Made by a program: the position numbers and the translations under genes
Notes under the pieces: model-generated
What the model was told of the DNA's origin: nothing
The model's database searches: none
Seen by the model: the letters and a program-made list of their open reading frames with translations, nothing else
Source of the DNA: JABDMH01 sp965223215
GTDB lineage: Bacteria; Bacteroidota; Bacteroidia; Chitinophagales; Saprospiraceae
Assembly (NCBI GenBank): GCA_965223215.1
Contig: CBDCVZ010000010.1
Coordinates: forward strand, 6,696,001-6,760,000
Reading direction: 5' to 3'
Length of the DNA: 64,000 bases
Part shown: one piece after another, positions 55,615-64,000 of the stretch
Position numbering within the stretch: the stretch's first letter is position 1
How the letters are laid out: the number at the start of each line of letters is the position of its first letter

Positions 55615-57024
55615 ATGAATCAAATGTTATTGACTACTTATTTCCTGGTTGTATGCCTTGCCTGTGGTATAAACAATCTTGATCGTGCTGGCCAAAAACC
55701 CCTGCGACCCAATATCCTTCTCATCAATATTGACGATTTGGGTTGGCGTGATGTAGGTTTTATGGGTTCTCAATACTACGAAACACCGCATCTTGATGCC
55801 TTGGCTGCACAAGGCATGATTTTCACTCAAGCCTATGCTACTGCGGCTAATTGTGCTCCCAGTCGGGCCTGTATGATGAGCGGCCAATGGAGTCCGCGAC
55901 ATGGCATTTATACCGTTGGTACAGCTGAACGGGGTCAGTCTCACACGAGAAAATTGATCCCCACCGAAAACAAAGTCATTCTACCCATTGATCAGTACAC
56001 CATGGCTGAAGCATTGAAAGATGGTGGCTATACGACCTGCCATGCGGGGAAGTGGCATTTAAATGAAGATCCTACTATGCAAGGATTTGACGTGAACATT
56101 GGCGGTTGCGAAGCAGGTAATCCTGGGAGCTATTATCCCCCTTACCAGCGTGTTCCGTTAGATGCGCCCTCGTCAGATTATTATTTGACCGATTTAATTA
56201 TGGACAAGACCCTGGATTTTCTAAATGGGGTAGAGAACCAACCTTTTTTTCTGCATTATGCACCCTACGCAGTGCATACGCCCATTCAACCGGTAGAGCA
56301 TTTATTGCAAAAGTACGTACAAAAGAATGCTTCGAATGGGCAGAACAATGCGAGGTATGCCACCATGATCGAAAACCTGGATACCCAAATCGGTCGCTTG
56401 ATAGCTCATCTGAAAAAGTCGAAGAAATTAGCCAATACATTTATTCTTTTTATTTCAGACAATGGCGGCCTCTACCGAGTTACCAAGCAGTGGCCCTTGC
56501 GTGCGGGGAAGGGATCTTATTATGAGGGTGGCATACGTGAACCCATGTTTGCTTTTTGGTCTGGTAAGATCAAGCCGGGAACCAAATCGGAAACACCCAT
56601 CACGAACCTTGACTTTTATCCAACCATTCTAGACGTCGCAGGAATTCGACGACCTGAAAATAAATTATTGGATGGCCAAAGTCTGCGGCCAGTGCTGTTC
56701 GATTCAGGTGACTTGGACGAACGGCCTTTATTCTGGCATTTTCCCATTTATTTAGAGGGTGGGAATGCTGAGAGCCAAGACACCATTTTCCGAACCCGGC
56801 CAGGTTCAGCCGTACGATATGGCGATTGGAAACTCATCCAATATTTTGAAAACAATGATCTTGAGCTTTACAATTTGCAAGATGATCTCGGCGAAAAGAA
56901 TAATCTAGCTCCATTGCATTCACAAAAGGTGGAAGAATTACTTGGAATCCTGATCAATTGGCGAAAGGAGACTCATGCACCGGTTCCAACCCAATTAAAT
57001 CCAGCTTATCAGATGAGTCAATGA
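55615..57024 (+). CDS. Sulfatase, lipoprotein-like
   Basis: A 469-residue sulfatase from the ATG at 55615 (MNQMLLTTYFLVVCLACGINN). The signal has a lipobox-like CLACG, so it may be lipid-anchored. The formylglycine motif is C80-A-P-S-R (NCAPSRACMMSGQ), in the type I alkaline-phosphatase-like sulfatase family. Metal ligands include INIDDLGW and SDNGGLYR; HAGKWHLNE and DWKLIQY are also typical. It hydrolyses sulfate esters, likely of polysaccharide; substrate unknown. The frame opens 8 codons earlier at 55591. Paralog of the gene at 58731. Confidence 0.92.
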   Translation: MNQMLLTTYFLVVCLACGINNLDRAGQKPLRPNILLINIDDLGWRDVGFMGSQYYETPHLDALAAQGMIFTQAYATAANCAPSRACMMSGQWSPRHGIYTVGTAERGQSHTRKLIPTENKVILPIDQYTMAEALKDGGYTTCHAGKWHLNEDPTMQGFDVNIGGCEAGNPGSYYPPYQRVPLDAPSSDYYLTDLIMDKTLDFLNGVENQPFFLHYAPYAVHTPIQPVEHLLQKYVQKNASNGQNNARYATMIENLDTQIGRLIAHLKKSKKLANTFILFISDNGGLYRVTKQWPLRAGKGSYYEGGIREPMFAFWSGKIKPGTKSETPITNLDFYPTILDVAGIRRPENKLLDGQSLRPVLFDSGDLDERPLFWHFPIYLEGGNAESQDTIFRTRPGSAVRYGDWKLIQYFENNDLELYNLQDDLGEKNNLAPLHSQKVEELLGILINWRKETHAPVPTQLNPAYQMSQ

Positions 57025-57324
57025 CCGTCTTAGAGGTGGTTGCTCTACACGAGATACACCGAGATATTTGACAGATGACAGCAGCAACATGATGCTGATT
57101 TAGAATTAAATGGATGAAAATTTGAGTTGGTTTTTTGTAGCTCATGCCGAAAAATCTTTGACCAACCACTAGAGATTAATCCACCTGAAGAAAGACTCTT
57201 CACGAATGTGCAAGTATAGAGATGGACAAGAAATGACCGGAACTCGAGTAATGCCCTTGTCTGCCGGTCTACGCTGGCTTAGATATTTGTGCTACATTCA
57301 ATCATTGACTAAAAGCACCAACGG
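57025..57324. other. Spacer without a recognised gene
   Basis: About 300 bases between the first sulfatase and the aminopeptidase. I see nothing resembling a gene or a strong regulatory site. A reverse-strand 71-codon frame at 56954-57169 is not convincing. Confidence 0.3.
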
Positions 57325-58719
57325 ATGATGTTTCAACCGGAAATTTATCAAGCACGAAGAGATTTGCTCAGACAGCAGATGAGTGAGGGACTGGTATTGC
57401 TGCTGGGTAATGAAGAGGCGCCGATGAACTACCGGGACAATACTTATCGATTTCGTCAGGATAGTACCTTCTTATATTACTTCGGTATTCAGCGACCGGG
57501 CTTGGCCGCGATTATTGACCCTGGCGTCGGTGTAGATCTCATATTTGGGGATGAATATAGCGTAGAGGACATTGTGTGGATGGGCAGACAAAAAAACCTG
57601 TTCGAATTGGCACATGCTGGTGGCGTCGAAAAGGTAGAGCACCTGGCAGGTCTTGTGAGCAGACTCCAACAAGCACAAGAAAGAGGTCAAGTCATTCACT
57701 ATTTACCACCCTATCGTGCAGTCAATAAAATCAAGGTAGCGCAATATCTAAATATTGAATTGGAGAGTGTGGAGTCTGGTGCCTCGCTATCGTTGGTAAA
57801 ATCCGTGATCGCCCAGCGTGAGATTAAATCACCCGAAGAAATTACACAATTAAACCAGGCAGCAAGTGTCTCGGTTGACATGCACCTGACGGCCATTGAA
57901 TTTGCCAGACCTGAAATGACGGAAGCACAGGTTGCTGCAGAAGTGCATCGGGTAGCACTAGCGGCAGGCGGAGACATTGCCTTCCCCATCATTGCTACCA
58001 TCCACGGTCAGACCTTGCACAATCATTATCACGGAAATACCATCCACAAAGGAGATCTATTTTTGATTGATGCAGGCTTCGAGAATAAAATGGGATATGC
58101 CGGGGACCTCTCCAGCACTTTTCCTGTGGATCGAAAATTTACGAGTCAACAAAGGGATGTTTATCAAGTCACGTTGGCGGCACATCAGGCGGCCATGGAG
58201 GCAGCACAGTTGGGCGTGGCGTTTAAAGAAGTTCATAAAGCGGCTTGTCTGGCGATTTTTGGGGGATTAAAATCCCTTGGTCTCACTATGGGTGATTCAC
58301 AAGAGGCTGTTGAGATGGGGGCGCATGCGTTATTTTTTCCTTGTGGCACCGGACACATGATGGGATTAGACGTGCACGATATGGAAGATTTAGGGGAGGT
58401 GTGGGTCGGCTATGATGGAGAAGCAAAAAGCGCGCAATTCGGTCTTAAATCATTGCGCCTGGCCAAACCACTCGAGGCGGGTCACGTATTTACGATTGAG
58501 CCGGGTATTTATTTTATACCTGAATTAATAGATCAATGGCAAGGAGAAAATAAATTCCCTGATTTTATCAAATGGGATGTAGTAAATAAATACCGAGATT
58601 TCGGTGGGATCAGAAATGAAGAGGATTTTGTAATGACGAAGGATGGAGCACGGCTCTTGGGTAAACCGAAACCGAAAACCACCAAAGCAATCGAATTGAT
58701 TAGGGAGCATGCTTTTTAA
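57325..58719 (+). CDS. pepP: Aminopeptidase P family Xaa-Pro peptidase
   Basis: A 464-residue M24B peptidase that removes N-terminal residues ahead of proline. The N-terminal domain begins FQPEIYQARRDLLRQQMSEG. The metal ligands of the creatinase fold are visible: LIDAGFENKMGYAGDLSSTFP (two Asp), GTGHMMGLDVHD (His), FTIEPGIYF (Glu) and GGIRNEEDFVMT (Glu). It lacks a signal peptide, so is probably cytoplasmic. It is followed 11 bases later by the second sulfatase, with which it likely shares a transcript. Confidence 0.94.
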   Translation: MMFQPEIYQARRDLLRQQMSEGLVLLLGNEEAPMNYRDNTYRFRQDSTFLYYFGIQRPGLAAIIDPGVGVDLIFGDEYSVEDIVWMGRQKNLFELAHAGGVEKVEHLAGLVSRLQQAQERGQVIHYLPPYRAVNKIKVAQYLNIELESVESGASLSLVKSVIAQREIKSPEEITQLNQAASVSVDMHLTAIEFARPEMTEAQVAAEVHRVALAAGGDIAFPIIATIHGQTLHNHYHGNTIHKGDLFLIDAGFENKMGYAGDLSSTFPVDRKFTSQQRDVYQVTLAAHQAAMEAAQLGVAFKEVHKAACLAIFGGLKSLGLTMGDSQEAVEMGAHALFFPCGTGHMMGLDVHDMEDLGEVWVGYDGEAKSAQFGLKSLRLAKPLEAGHVFTIEPGIYFIPELIDQWQGENKFPDFIKWDVVNKYRDFGGIRNEEDFVMTKDGARLLGKPKPKTTKAIELIREHAF

Positions 58720-58730
58720 TATATTGCGGA

Positions 58731-60164
58731 ATGTCAAAGTTGAAAATAGTAGGATTTGCACGTGCCCTATTCGTCATTGGTCTGATGATGGCCAATGTTG
58801 TGAATGGTTTTACCCAAGAAAGGCCCAATATCGTATTCATCTTCATGGATGATTTGGGTTGGACGGATGTGGGCTATATGGGGTCGCGATATTACGAAAC
58901 CCCAAATATTGACCGATTGGCACGTAAGGGAATGATTTTTACCCAAGCCTATGCCAATGCGGCCAATTGTGCACCGACTCGAGCCTGCCTATTGACCGGA
59001 CAATATTCGCCCCGGCATCAGGTCTATACCGTAGCGAGTTCTGCACGGGGGGAATCTGTGGATCGACGGCTTATTCCGACCGAAAATCATCGTACCGTTC
59101 CATTGGATAAAATTACTGTAGCTGAATCATTAAAAGAAGCTGGTTATATCACCGCAGCGATCGGCAAATGGCACATTGGTAACAAACCGCAAGAACAGGG
59201 ATTTGATTTTAGCATCGATCGCAATCAAATGAATGTGAAGGGGCACTTTAGAAAGGATGGGGCCTATTTAACTGATTTATTGACCGACGAAGCCATTTCA
59301 TTTATGGAGCGCAATAATCCAAATAAGACGAAGAAGCCCTTCTTCCTGTATTTGGCCCACCATGCCGTCCATACACCGATTCAAGCGAAGACTGAGGATA
59401 TAGAAAAATTTGAGTCGAAAGAGGGGTCGGGCTGCCATCGAAATGGTACCTATGCCGCCATGATTAAGAGTATGGACGAAAGTGTGGCACGAGTACAACA
59501 TAAATTGGAAGCGTTGGAGCTCAGCGAAAATACGGTGTTGATATTTTTCTCAGATAATGGAGGCCATGGCACCTACACTTGTCAAAAACCGCTCCGAGGA
59601 GGCAAAGGCATGTATTATGAAGGCGGAATTAGGGTGCCCATGTTTGCCTATTGGCAAGGTAAAATTGAGGCTGGTACCCAATGTAATGTGCCAGTTATCA
59701 GCACGGATTTTTATCCCACGTTTTTGGAATTGGCCCATCAAAGGAAACCAGCTAATCACTTATTAGATGGGGTCAGCATCGCACCCTTATTTGAAGGAAA
59801 AAATGAAATAAACCGCCACGCGATTTACTGGCATTTTCCCGCTTATCTAGAAGCTTACGCAGGTTTAAAAAATGCTTCGCGCGACACTACGTTCAGAACC
59901 CGGCCAGTTAGCGTGATACGGAAAGGCGCTTGGAAACTGATGATGTTTCATGAAGAATGGGTGCTGGACGGTGGCCTGGATCAAATGGATTCGAATCATG
60001 CCATTGAATTATATAACCTTGAGGAAGACCCAGGTGAAGTCAAGGATCTCTCCCAAATGGAAACTGAAAAACGTCAAGCATTGCTGCATGATCTTATGAG
60101 CTGGCAGAAGCTGATAAACGCACCCATTCCGGACGTTGAGAATTCCGAATATCTCAACAGGTAA
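58731..60164 (+). CDS. Sulfatase, exported
   Basis: A 477-residue sulfatase paralogous to the gene at 55615. Formylglycine motif C80-A-P-T-R (NCAPTRACLLTGQ), FMDDLGWTDVGYMG for the metal site and SDNGGHGTY for the second. The signal is a plain peptide (FARALFVIGLMMANVVNGFTQ), not a lipobox. Both paralogs share FRTRP...RxGDWKL and HFP(A/I)Y blocks near the C-terminus and the same FGly position, indicating recent duplication followed by change of export signal. Confidence 0.93.
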   Translation: MSKLKIVGFARALFVIGLMMANVVNGFTQERPNIVFIFMDDLGWTDVGYMGSRYYETPNIDRLARKGMIFTQAYANAANCAPTRACLLTGQYSPRHQVYTVASSARGESVDRRLIPTENHRTVPLDKITVAESLKEAGYITAAIGKWHIGNKPQEQGFDFSIDRNQMNVKGHFRKDGAYLTDLLTDEAISFMERNNPNKTKKPFFLYLAHHAVHTPIQAKTEDIEKFESKEGSGCHRNGTYAAMIKSMDESVARVQHKLEALELSENTVLIFFSDNGGHGTYTCQKPLRGGKGMYYEGGIRVPMFAYWQGKIEAGTQCNVPVISTDFYPTFLELAHQRKPANHLLDGVSIAPLFEGKNEINRHAIYWHFPAYLEAYAGLKNASRDTTFRTRPVSVIRKGAWKLMMFHEEWVLDGGLDQMDSNHAIELYNLEEDPGEVKDLSQMETEKRQALLHDLMSWQKLINAPIPDVENSEYLNR

Positions 60165-60247
60165 ATGGAGAGAAATATTTAAATCTTTGAGGATTAATTG
60201 ATTAATTCACGGTACTATGATGTTTCACTTCATTAGTACGGAAGGGA

Positions 60248-60338
60248 TTCACTGCCTTAGGTATATCATTGGCACTTTTCAATGGGCTTCTGACGTCCAT
60301 TGTAAATGGACACACTTGTTATTTCCTAAGGCATTGAA
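60248..60338 (+). ncRNA. Possible structured element (three-way junction)
   Basis: A 14-base outer stem (TTCACTGCCTTAGG with CCTAAGGCATTGAA, 13 of 14 pair) encloses two perfect hairpins: CATTG-8-CAATG at 60267-60284 and GTCCATT-gta-AATGGAC at 60295-60311. This could fold as a three-way junction in the gap between the second sulfatase and the DoxX-like gene. No T-run follows, so it is not an intrinsic terminator. A search against structured-RNA models would decide. Confidence 0.35.
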
Positions 60339-60410
60339 AACGCGAAGGGTCGGTATTGGAAGGACATAAAATTAAAACCGCTAGCAAACACCATCAGAAA
60401 CGGGAAAATT

Positions 60411-60770
60411 ATGGATGAGCAAAAGGCGAGAAGAGAAAAAATCTTAAGCAGGATATTGTTATGGTTGCCTTCCTTGGCACTAGCATTGTTCTATGTTCCA
60501 AATGCGTTGGACAAAATTCTTGACCCAAATCAAATGGGAAAAATTATAGAAAGTGCCCCAGTAATGATTACAGCTGGAATTTTTATTCTGATTGCAGTAG
60601 CGCTCTTCCTCTACAGCAAAACGATGCTGATTGGAACATCCATGTTGGTTTTATATATGATTTTTATTGTTTCTATTCATATGTACAAAGGAAAGCCAGC
60701 TGAAATTGTGATTTTACTGCTCGTGGCAACCATCCTAGCCGCTTATATCAGGAAACCTCAATTTATTTAG
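60411..60770 (+). CDS. Small four-segment membrane protein, DoxX-like
   Basis: A 119-residue membrane protein with four hydrophobic segments (LLWLPSLALALFYVPNAL, VMITAGIFILIAVALFL, TSMLVLYMIFIVSIHMY, IVILLLVATILAAY). The beginning with FYVPNALDKILDPNQMGKII recalls the DoxX/DoxD-like family. Charged residues sit between the helices. Function unknown. It is a lone gene downstream of the structured spacer. Confidence 0.6.
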   Translation: MDEQKARREKILSRILLWLPSLALALFYVPNALDKILDPNQMGKIIESAPVMITAGIFILIAVALFLYSKTMLIGTSMLVLYMIFIVSIHMYKGKPAEIVILLLVATILAAYIRKPQFI

Positions 60771-61042
60771 TCGGCAGCTAGAATAGTAGCGCAGATAGAT
60801 GATCATAATGACTTGTAATTTATAGGTCATGCCTTCACCTACCTCCACTTTGACGCTGAATCAATGGCAAACGGTAGATTGTGGCACCTCGAGGGCCAGG
60901 TGGACTGAACCTGTAGGATTTCGGATACGGGCATGACAAATGTGCTAGGGGAAGCTATTGAAGCGGAGAATTTTGAGATCGATTAAAAAATTTATGTTTA
61001 ATGCCACGATAATTAATTGGATGCCTGATCAAAACCAAAATG

Positions 61043-61069
61043 AAAAAAGGCTGAACAATTGCTAGGCCT
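61043..61069 (-). terminator. Weak terminator after the cyclase gene
   Basis: On the reverse strand just past the cyclase stop, AGGC and GCCT form a short stem followed by TTTTTT. The stem is only 4 bp, so the call is weak. Confidence 0.35.
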
Positions 61070-63085
61070 CTAATTCAAGATATTTTCAACCTTGGGAAAT
61101 TCCAACCGATTTACTAAATCATGGTAACGTGGGTCTTCACGAATTAAATCAAAATGTCGTTCTACCCGGAGGAAGGCCATATGAGCATCTTTTTCTTTTA
61201 GTGCAAGCTCGAGCTGATAAAATGCCTCATCCAATTGTTGAAGATAAATATGGCAGAAGGCTCGCTTAATGGGAGCCAAATCACCTTTGATCTCTTCGAA
61301 GAGCTGGTTGGCAGAGTCTCTTTTTTCGTTGGCCACTAAGGCCGCGATATAACCATGAGGTGCATAGTTGGGGTCATGGTCTAGAAGTTTTCCGTAAAAT
61401 TCCTCGGCTTTAGCTACATCGCCTGAAAATAAATACGCCTCTGCCATATGACGTGTGATGCTGGTATTCTCCGGACTCAATTCAAGTGCATGGAGCCCAT
61501 TGCGAATCACTTCTGGATATGCCCTATTAAATAGGTACATGCGGGAAAGATCTTGTAGCAATTTGATGGATAACGGGTCTTTCGCAACCAAGAGCTGTGC
61601 CTCTTCTATTTGCCGATTACTTGGTCCATGAATAACCACCTGATAGTATAGATGATTACGGTCTGGTAGTTCTAAACCCAGTTCCACAGCCTTTTGAAAG
61701 TGATCGTTGGCAGCCTGCCAGTCAAAATCATTAGTCAAATTGAGGAAGCCGAGAAAGCTATAGGCTTCTTCGTTATTTGGTTCGACTTGAAGCGCCTTTA
61801 GTACTGACTCTTTTGCCAATTTTGTATTGACCTCGTGATCTCCTAGCCCATAAAGTGAGATGCTCCAATGGATTTCAGAAAGACTGAGGTAAGCCTCATC
61901 GAAATTTTGGTCGATTTCTAAAGCCGCTTTCATGAATTTTTGGGCTTCTTCTACTCCTGCTAAGCCTTGCTCTAAGGCATGTCTTCCTTTTAGATAAAGT
62001 TCATAGGCTGCAAAACTTTGCGTAGGTGGTGCCTCCGACTTAGACAAGTCAATACTCAACTGAAGTTTGTCTGCGATCATTCTCGAGATCTCATCTTGGA
62101 TTTCAAAGATGTCCTTCAATTCACGTTCATAATTATCCGACCAGATTTGACTTGCGTCATTCGCATCAATGAGCTGTGCTCTAATTCTTAATCGCTCTTC
62201 AGATTTGTTTACACTTCCTTCCAAGATCCTTCCCGCTCCAAGTTGCTTTCCGATGGTTTGCAGGTCAATTTCCTTATCCCTAAAAGAAAAGGAAGAGGTT
62301 TGGCCGATGACCTTCAAATCCTGAATATTGCTGATGGCACTTATGATCTCCGCCGCAATTCCATCACCTAAGTATGTTTGATTTTGTTCGGCGCTCAAAT
62401 CGACAAAGGGCAGCACCGCAATGGCATGATCATCCAAGCTTGACCCGGTTGATGCATCAGGGGTGCGATTGAAATTCCAAAGCAATACCAACCCCAAGCA
62501 AACAACGCCTACCATTAGAGTTAATAAAATCCATCGATGGGAGCCACGGTCTGCGCGCACTTCAGACCCACCCAAAGTATCTGAATCTGATATGGATACT
62601 CGGTAGATTTTGACCTCATCTTGCACATTCTTTAAATGGCGGGCTCCCACAAATTGAGTGTGTACGCCGGGCTTATTCCGAATATTCTTATATACCGCCT
62701 CCGAAATGTAAATCTCACCTGGATCTGCCTGGGCTTCGATTCGGTTCGCGACATTTACCCCGTCACCATAGATCTCTTTACCATTTTGTACAATTTCTCC
62801 CAAGTGGATGCCAATTCGCAAAGAGAGTTCTACTTCTTGAGCAGCCTCCCTTTGTATGGCAGCAGCACAGCGCACCGCATCCGATACGGAAGGAAAACTG
62901 ATCATCGTACCATCACCTATCTCTTTGAGTTGATGGCCATTGAATCTTGCCATCCATTTTTTGTGAATCTTTTGATTGCGCTTGACTAATTCCAATGTCT
63001 TGCGTTCGTCAGCGCCCATGAGGGTAGTGTACCCAACCATGTCGGTAAACATAATAGCAGCCAATCGCCGTTGCTCACTCATCAA
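61070..63085 (-). CDS. Class III nucleotide cyclase with TolB-like and TPR regions
   Basis: A 671-residue protein. A class III adenylate/guanylate cyclase domain (about 8-170) has metal Asp in IMFTDMVGYT (D15) and EIGDGTMISF, with YGDGVNVANRIEAQA near the end. A single membrane segment (WILLTLMVGVVCLGLVLLW, about 185-205) follows. Then comes a TolB-N/FlgO-like region (IAVLPFVDLSAEQNQTYLGDGIAAEI), then TPR-like repeats to the end. It reads divergently from a Crp/Fnr regulator. cAMP versus cGMP cannot be settled by eye. Confidence 0.9.
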   Translation of the reverse strand: MMSEQRRLAAIMFTDMVGYTTLMGADERKTLELVKRNQKIHKKWMARFNGHQLKEIGDGTMISFPSVSDAVRCAAAIQREAAQEVELSLRIGIHLGEIVQNGKEIYGDGVNVANRIEAQADPGEIYISEAVYKNIRNKPGVHTQFVGARHLKNVQDEVKIYRVSISDSDTLGGSEVRADRGSHRWILLTLMVGVVCLGLVLLWNFNRTPDASTGSSLDDHAIAVLPFVDLSAEQNQTYLGDGIAAEIISAISNIQDLKVIGQTSSFSFRDKEIDLQTIGKQLGAGRILEGSVNKSEERLRIRAQLIDANDASQIWSDNYERELKDIFEIQDEISRMIADKLQLSIDLSKSEAPPTQSFAAYELYLKGRHALEQGLAGVEEAQKFMKAALEIDQNFDEAYLSLSEIHWSISLYGLGDHEVNTKLAKESVLKALQVEPNNEEAYSFLGFLNLTNDFDWQAANDHFQKAVELGLELPDRNHLYYQVVIHGPSNRQIEEAQLLVAKDPLSIKLLQDLSRMYLFNRAYPEVIRNGLHALELSPENTSITRHMAEAYLFSGDVAKAEEFYGKLLDHDPNYAPHGYIAALVANEKRDSANQLFEEIKGDLAPIKRAFCHIYLQQLDEAFYQLELALKEKDAHMAFLRVERHFDLIREDPRYHDLVNRLEFPKVENILN

Positions 63086-63353
63086 GGTAATTTACGGAAG
63101 ACCCCTACAATAATGAAATTCAATCATGGCGTCCAGTAAAGAAATCCCGAGCCTCACAGAACGGTGAAGCAAGTTAGGTGCTTGGATATGCTAAGGTGTA
63201 GGGGCAGTCTTCCTACTTTGAGCTTGCGGATAGATTACTAAACTTCATGAAAAGATTATGGATTGAATGGGAGCTGGTTAAGTGGGGTGTAAACAACGTC
63301 AGTGGAATACGGTAGGCTAATGACTCCGAACATTTAAGGCAAGATTGGTATGG

Positions 63354-63376
63354 TCATTCAATTTTGAATTGAATGA
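63354..63376 (+). promoter_or_regulatory. Perfect 10-bp inverted repeat upstream of the Crp/Fnr gene
   Basis: TCATTCAATT-ttg-AATTGAATGA is a perfect inverted repeat of 10 bases on each side, 74 bases upstream of the Crp/Fnr start and inside the divergent gap with the cyclase. It could be the binding site of the regulator itself. It only loosely resembles the FNR site (TTGAT-4-ATCAA). Confidence 0.5.
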
Positions 63377-63449
63377 ATTTCCTTCTGGGGTTTACTAACT
63401 TAGAATCTTGAATTTGCTTACTCAGGAAATTGTCATAAAAGCTGAGACC

Positions 63450-64000
63450 ATGACCTTTACGGACTTCTATAACCGCATCCTTGGTACTTCTGTGACCTCA
63501 ACGGCCGCTCTCCCCTTTGAGATCGAGAGCATCGCTTTTGGAAAGGGATCAGTAATAACAAGGTATGAGCAAATTGAAGACTCAGTATACTTTATGAATC
63601 AAGGCATCGTTGAAATGTCGATTAGGAGTTATATGACAGAAAAAATAATCGACTTCTTTTTTGCCAATGAAATTTTTTGTGCCTTTACTTCTTTTTTGGA
63701 TCAACTACCGACCGATGTGCAGATCGTGGCTTTGGTCGATTGTGAGATGGAGATGATTCCACGTCAGTCTTTGATGGCTGCCTATGACACTTCTTTTGAA
63801 GCCAATAAATTTGGAAGAATTTTAACTGAACAGGGATACATCAGAAAATCCAACCGGGAGAAGGACCTCTTAACCAAGACCGCTGAAGAACGGTATGCAG
63901 AAATGTTTCAGACCAAAGCTGAATACATCCATAGAATTCCCGTAAATAAAGTCGCTAAGTATCTGGGTATCCATCCAGAAAGCCTCAGCAGAATCCGAAG
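63450..64000 (+). CDS. Crp/Fnr-family transcriptional regulator, C-terminus cut by window edge
   Basis: The first 183 codons of a Crp/Fnr regulator. The cyclic-nucleotide-binding-like beta barrel runs about 20-115 (IAFGKGSVITRYEQIEDSVYF, NQGIVEMSI). A linker helix then precedes the start of the HTH (RIPVNKVAKYLGIHPESLSRIR, residues about 160-183). The exact cyclic-nucleotide contact residues are not convincing, as in many Bacteroidota members, so a ligand cannot be claimed. The ATG at 63450 is preferred to an in-frame TTG at 63414. It faces the cyclase gene divergently. Confidence 0.9.
   Translation, partial: MTFTDFYNRILGTSVTSTAALPFEIESIAFGKGSVITRYEQIEDSVYFMNQGIVEMSIRSYMTEKIIDFFFANEIFCAFTSFLDQLPTDVQIVALVDCEMEMIPRQSLMAAYDTSFEANKFGRILTEQGYIRKSNREKDLLTKTAEERYAEMFQTKAEYIHRIPVNKVAKYLGIHPESLSRIR

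Noticed and set aside
60829..60999. Possible decayed coding in the spacer before the cyclase gene
   Set aside because: A frame reads protein-like in pieces (HAFTYLHFDAES, LWHLEGQVD) but is broken by a stop and matches no family I can name.
1..64000. tRNA, rRNA, CRISPR arrays, insertion sequences and prophage genes
   Set aside because: I looked for tRNA arms, repeat-spacer patterns and transposase or integrase motifs and found none that I could support.

Overview
The window looks like chromosome from a member of the Bacteroidota, plausibly a marine, Saprospiria-like lineage. The evidence is one SusC/SusD pair, three proteins ending in type IX secretion (T9SS) type-A sorting domains, DUF3810 and DUF2490 proteins, Bacteroidota-style promoter boxes (TAnnTTTG), weak Shine-Dalgarno sites, and sulfatases and a sodium symporter that suit marine life. 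The lineage is an inference. I saw no rRNA, tRNA, CRISPR array, insertion sequence or prophage. Both window edges cut a gene.

Layout. 1-5900: end of a sodium:amino-acid symporter, an S4-domain protein overlapping a PPK2 kinase, a methyltransferase, a DUF58 protein, thioredoxin, then divergent DUF3810 and DUF3052 genes. 6058-10048: molybdopterin cofactor cluster (moaA-moeA-moaC-mobA forward, moaD-moaE reverse), followed by citramalate synthase cimA. 11965-19542: secreted, lipoprotein and outer-membrane proteins of unknown role, mixed with a zinc alcohol dehydrogenase, a DJ-1/PfpI protein and a short-chain dehydrogenase. 19610-23924: reverse-strand genes in two tight groups, PLP decarboxylase-Rof, and serine hydrolase-racemase-Tag glycosylase. 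24066-33250: ECF sigma factor, a six-repeat FN3 T9SS protein, a beta-helix protein, a Pif1-like helicase and a T9SS copper monooxygenase-like protein with a CxxCH motif.

33416-42288: fatty-acid desaturase, a LacI regulator two bases from a TonB-type receptor, an aldehyde dehydrogenase, an RpoD-like sigma factor, a small possible nuclease and a NYN/LabA-type putative RNase. 42579-51263: SusC-SusD glycan-uptake pair with a strong terminator and a 1124-residue VCBS/ASPIC-UnbV lipoprotein behind it. 51679-60770: OsmC, two endonuclease/exonuclease/phosphatase (EEP) proteins (the second with an apparent frameshift), two paralogous sulfatases around an aminopeptidase P, and a DoxX-like membrane protein. 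61070-64000: a nucleotide cyclase with TolB-like and TPR regions, divergent from a Crp/Fnr regulator that has a 10-bp perfect inverted repeat upstream.

How they fit together. The SusCD locus with the sulfatases and exported EEP enzymes suggests capture and desulfation of exported polymers, although no glycoside hydrolase or polysaccharide lyase beyond the beta-helix protein is present to name the substrate. The Mo-cofactor cluster lacks visible moeB and mogA/moaB. I found no single locus I can call a new system. The best leads are the serine hydrolase-racemase-Tag operon, the CxxCH/copper monooxygenase fusion, the frameshifted LamG-EEP gene, the structured spacer at 60248-60338, and the cyclase-Crp pair with its palindrome.
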